From: Diphasiastrum complanatum
Taxonomy: Eukaryota; Streptophyta; Lycopodiopsida; Lycopodiales; Lycopodiaceae
Length of the DNA: 64,000 bases
Assembly (NCBI GenBank): GCA_029204225.1
Contig: MU831857.1
Span: 36,231-100,230 of the forward strand
Direction of reading: 5' to 3'
Position 1 is the stretch's first letter, and each line of letters begins with the position of its first letter. This document shows positions 61,517 to 64,000 of this stretch, one piece after another. Both the position numbers and the translations under genes were made by a program. The notes below the pieces were generated by a model. It was not told the origin of the DNA and searched no databases. It saw only the letters and a list, made by a program, of their open reading frames with translations.

Positions 61517-63060
61517 AGAGCCAAAGAATGTACAAGAGGCACTCAATAGCAAGGAGTGGTATGATGCCATGAAGCAAGAGTATGATGCATTGATCACCAA
61601 CAATACTTGGGAGCTTGTGGATCCTCCTTCCAACAAGCATGTGATTGGTTGCAAGTGGGTATTTCGGATCAAGTTCAATCATGATGTCACCATCAACAAG
61701 CATAAAGCAAGATTATGTGCCAAAGGATTTGCTCAAATCCATGGTCTTGATTATGAGGAGACCTTTGCACCCGTTGCAAAGATGGTGAAAATAAGAATTC
61801 TTATTTCTCTTGCTTGTTTCTTCAAGTGGAAGGTGTTCCAATTAGATGTATCCAATGCTTTTCTAAATGGTTATCTTGAGGAGGAGATCTATATGGAACA
61901 ACCTCAAGGATTCATCAAGGATGAGTCCAAAGTGTGCTTGCTCTTCAAAAGTCTTTATGGACTCAAGCAAGCACCAAGATCATGGTATTCAAGACTTAAC
62001 TCTTTTCTTATCTCACTAGGATTTACTCTTAGTGACTATGATCCTTCCATGTATCTGAAGTTTGTTGATAGCAATATTGTCATTCTTCTAATTTATGTTG
62101 ATGACATTATTCTTTGTGGAAGTTGTATCAAGCTAGTTGATGAAACCAAGCTAGCACTTGGATGTGAGTTTAAAATGCAAGATCTAGGAGAGATACATTA
62201 CATCCTAGGCCTAGAAATTGTTTTTTATGAAAATCATGTCTTTATATGCCAATCTAGATATGCTTACTCTATGTTGAAAAAATTCCATATGGAAAATTCT
62301 AAGAGCATAGATACTCCAATGGAGCAAATTGTAAAAGATCCTAATAAAGGTGATGAGAGATCCTTTGAGGACATCACACTTTTTAGGAGTTCTTGTAGGC
62401 TCCTTGATTCTGGCTTACCATTACTAGGCCCCGATCTTAGTTTTTGTGTGCACAAATTGAGTCAATTTATGCAAGAACCTAAGATCCATCACTGGAAGAT
62501 GGCCAAGAGGATTCTAAGATATGTATCTTCATCTTGTGATTATGGTCTACTCTATAAAAGTGAAGATCTATCCATTATTGGCTACTCGGATTCGGACTTT
62601 GCAAGTGACAAGATGGATCGAAAGTCTATTAGTGCATACACTATCTTTCTTGGAGGCAATCTAATATCTTGGCTTCCAAAAAGCAAGATACTTTATCTCT
62701 CTCTTCATGTGAGGTCGAGTACCAAAGCACTCACTACAACTACCAAAGAAGTGCTTTGGATCAAGAGGTTATTAATGGAACTAAAGTGCATCAAGGAGGA
62801 TGATCTACCAATGATCAAGTGTGATAACATCTCGGCCCAAGCTCTTGCCAATAATCCCATATTTCATGCAAGAAGCAGCACGTAGAAGTGGCACACCATT
62901 TTGTGAGAGAAAAGCTTATTGGAGGAGAAATCTATTTGGAGCATGTCAACTCGTCCTCTTGTATTGCCGATCTACTCACCAAGCCTTTGAGCAAAAGTGC
63001 TTTTCATCAAGCATAGATCTAATCTTGGAGTTATATCAAGATCAATGCTCAAATCTTCAT
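61517..63060 (+). pseudogene. C3 reverse transcriptase and RNase H
   Basis: From 61517 the frame continues SHEEPKNVQEAL-like (first codon differs), [52 protein letters not shown] and YVDDIILCGS, so the RT core is intact. Near 62390-62430 a paired frame disturbance turns the C2 sequence SLVGSLIWLTITRP into SSCRLLDSGLPLLGP. RNase H has GYSDSDFASDK, another disturbance near 62680-62730, and a final shift near 62880 where one A of the C2 codons is missing. The end then reads in another frame to about 63060. A polypurine tract follows. Confidence 0.9.
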
Positions 63061-63080
63061 AGATAATTTTTTAGGAGGAG

Positions 63081-63809
63081 TGTGAAGAATTGAAAAAGAT
63101 TATCTATGTTAGATATAGGGGTCTTATGTTTTTTACATCAAGCATCTAGGTGTAGGATGTGATAGGAATAAATTTGGCATAGATGGCAAAATTATGCATT
63201 TCCACTTGTAATGCCACCTATTGAGCCAAATAGAGTAAGAGGCTAAACACTTGCGAATTAGAGTGTAGACAAGTGTAAAGTTTTGTTTTGATGAATTCCA
63301 AGAGGTCCATTAGGATATAGAGGTGGAACCTTGTGAGGTCCAATAGGAAATTGAGGTGTGCTTGAATATAGTCCAATAGAAATTAAGAGGTGCATAGATC
63401 AATGATCCAATAGGATCAAGAGGTGACAAAATGTGGTCCAATCATAGTTAAGCATAGTGGTAGCTCGTGGACCTACTAGTATCATTGTACTCCTCATTTT
63501 GAAGTCAATTGATTTGGTGATTTCATGGACTTTGTGAGTTATTGGATTTCTAGCTTTCTACTCTCGAGAGCTCTGAGCATTTTCTCTCTCTACTCGAGGA
63601 GAGTTTTGTTTTTACTTAGATTATTTTTGAATACTTCCCACACGTGTGAGTGAGAGTTGGAAGTGATTGAATGCATGTAGTAGTGTGTTTTTGCCATAGG
63701 ATTCAAGATTGATCTTGAATCTCAATCTAGTCTTGATCTTGGTGCATCTACACACCTTAGGAGATCACAAGTACATGTAGTGGACAGTCCACACGTGTGA
63801 AATTTAACA
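63081..63809 (+). repeat. C3 3' LTR
   Basis: It runs TGTGAAGAATTGAAAAAG to GAAATTTAACA, matching the LTR at 57575-58312. CACACGTGTG lies at 63639-63648 and 63790-63799. The CTCTCTACTCGAGG region near 63560-63605 has lost several bases relative to the 5' LTR. Confidence 0.92.
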
Positions 63810-63814
63810 CATGT
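63810..63814. repeat. Target-site duplication of C3, right copy
   Basis: CATGT, one base different from CATAT at 57570-57574. Confidence 0.75.
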
Positions 63815-64000
63815 GCTGTAGGACCTGCTCATCAATCAACTCAGTCTCCTTGTTGTAAGTCAGAGCATGTTGCCAAGGGACTAAATCATCGTCCACTGGG
63901 TTATCAATAGATTCCGCTGACAGCCATGCTACGTTTATCATATTCACTCCAAATGTAATTGGTGTGTCCAGTGTAACACTTGGGTGAAGATGTGTTGGGT
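63815..64000 (-). pseudogene. Gypsy gag-protease region, upstream half of the split gypsy element
   Basis: On the minus strand this edge segment is open for about 60 codons. It includes VTLDTPITFGVNMINVAW, DNPVDDDLVPWQHAL and LIDEQVLQHM. The frame leads directly into the segment starting MDPDCYGINKVL left of C3. It belongs to the gypsy element at 54870-57569 and runs off the window. Confidence 0.75.

Larger units (their letters stand above)
57575..63809 (+). mobile_element. Copia element C3, nested in the gypsy element
   Basis: This 6.2-kb plus-strand element has two LTRs (57575-58312 and 63081-63809), a primer site at 58313 and a polypurine tract (63067-63080). A near-matching 5-bp duplication flanks it (CATAT/CATGT). 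The gypsy reading frame on the minus strand is open right of 63815. It continues in the same frame left of 57570 once the insertion and one target copy are removed. That pins down both edges. Confidence 0.93.

Overview
The window looks like repeat-rich nuclear DNA of a land plant. Most of it is LTR-retrotransposon sequence, mainly Ty1/copia with the tRNA-Met-type primer site TGGTATCAGAGC and some Ty3/gypsy. Long (GA)n/(CT)n microsatellites and AT-rich spacer fill much of the rest. Two non-transposon plant signals stand out. One is a three-exon secreted-peptide gene whose precursor ends in a root-meristem-growth-factor-like (RGF/GLV/CLEL) tridecapeptide. The other is a fragment of a family-92 (galactan synthase-like) glycosyltransferase. 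I cannot name the species. A Penelope-like reverse-transcriptase relic and a GC-rich repeat island would fit a fern, lycophyte or gymnosperm as well as a seed plant with a large genome.

Layout. 1-4568: 3' part of an LTR element (E1) with a tandemly repeated leader, decayed zinc knuckles, an unrecognised open region, a polypurine tract and a 3' LTR. 4733-5757: copia integrase/RT fragment. 5770-6340: end of a gypsy LTR with a tRNA-Asp-type primer site. 7560-8640: microsatellites and a GC-rich repeat island. 9000-15455: mostly non-repetitive, holding the peptide gene on the minus strand at 11996-12793. 15461-21682: complete but decayed copia element C1 (minus) with two LTRs and near-matching target duplications. 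22460-26930: LTR scrap plus truncated, chimeric copia C2 (minus). 26930-33130: AT-rich spacer with an almost exact 167-bp duplication and a ~430-bp (GA)n tract. 33720-36150: Penelope-like RT relic (minus). 36202-39960: E1-type LTR scrap (minus) abutting copia C4 (plus). 40000-48500: spacer, GT92 fragment and several tandem arrays. 48900-53120: E1-type LTR scrap, gag-like relic, 5' end of another copia, and a hairpin array. 54870-64000: a minus-strand gypsy element split by nested copia C3 (57575-63809, plus).

Almost every protein-coding tract belongs to selfish elements and carries frameshifts or stops, so little here is likely to be functional. The peptide gene is the exception: its three-exon model keeps one frame from a signal-peptide-like start to a C-terminal hormone motif. 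All calls rest on reading the sequence by eye. Splice sites, LTR edges and family names should be treated as hypotheses at the stated confidence.
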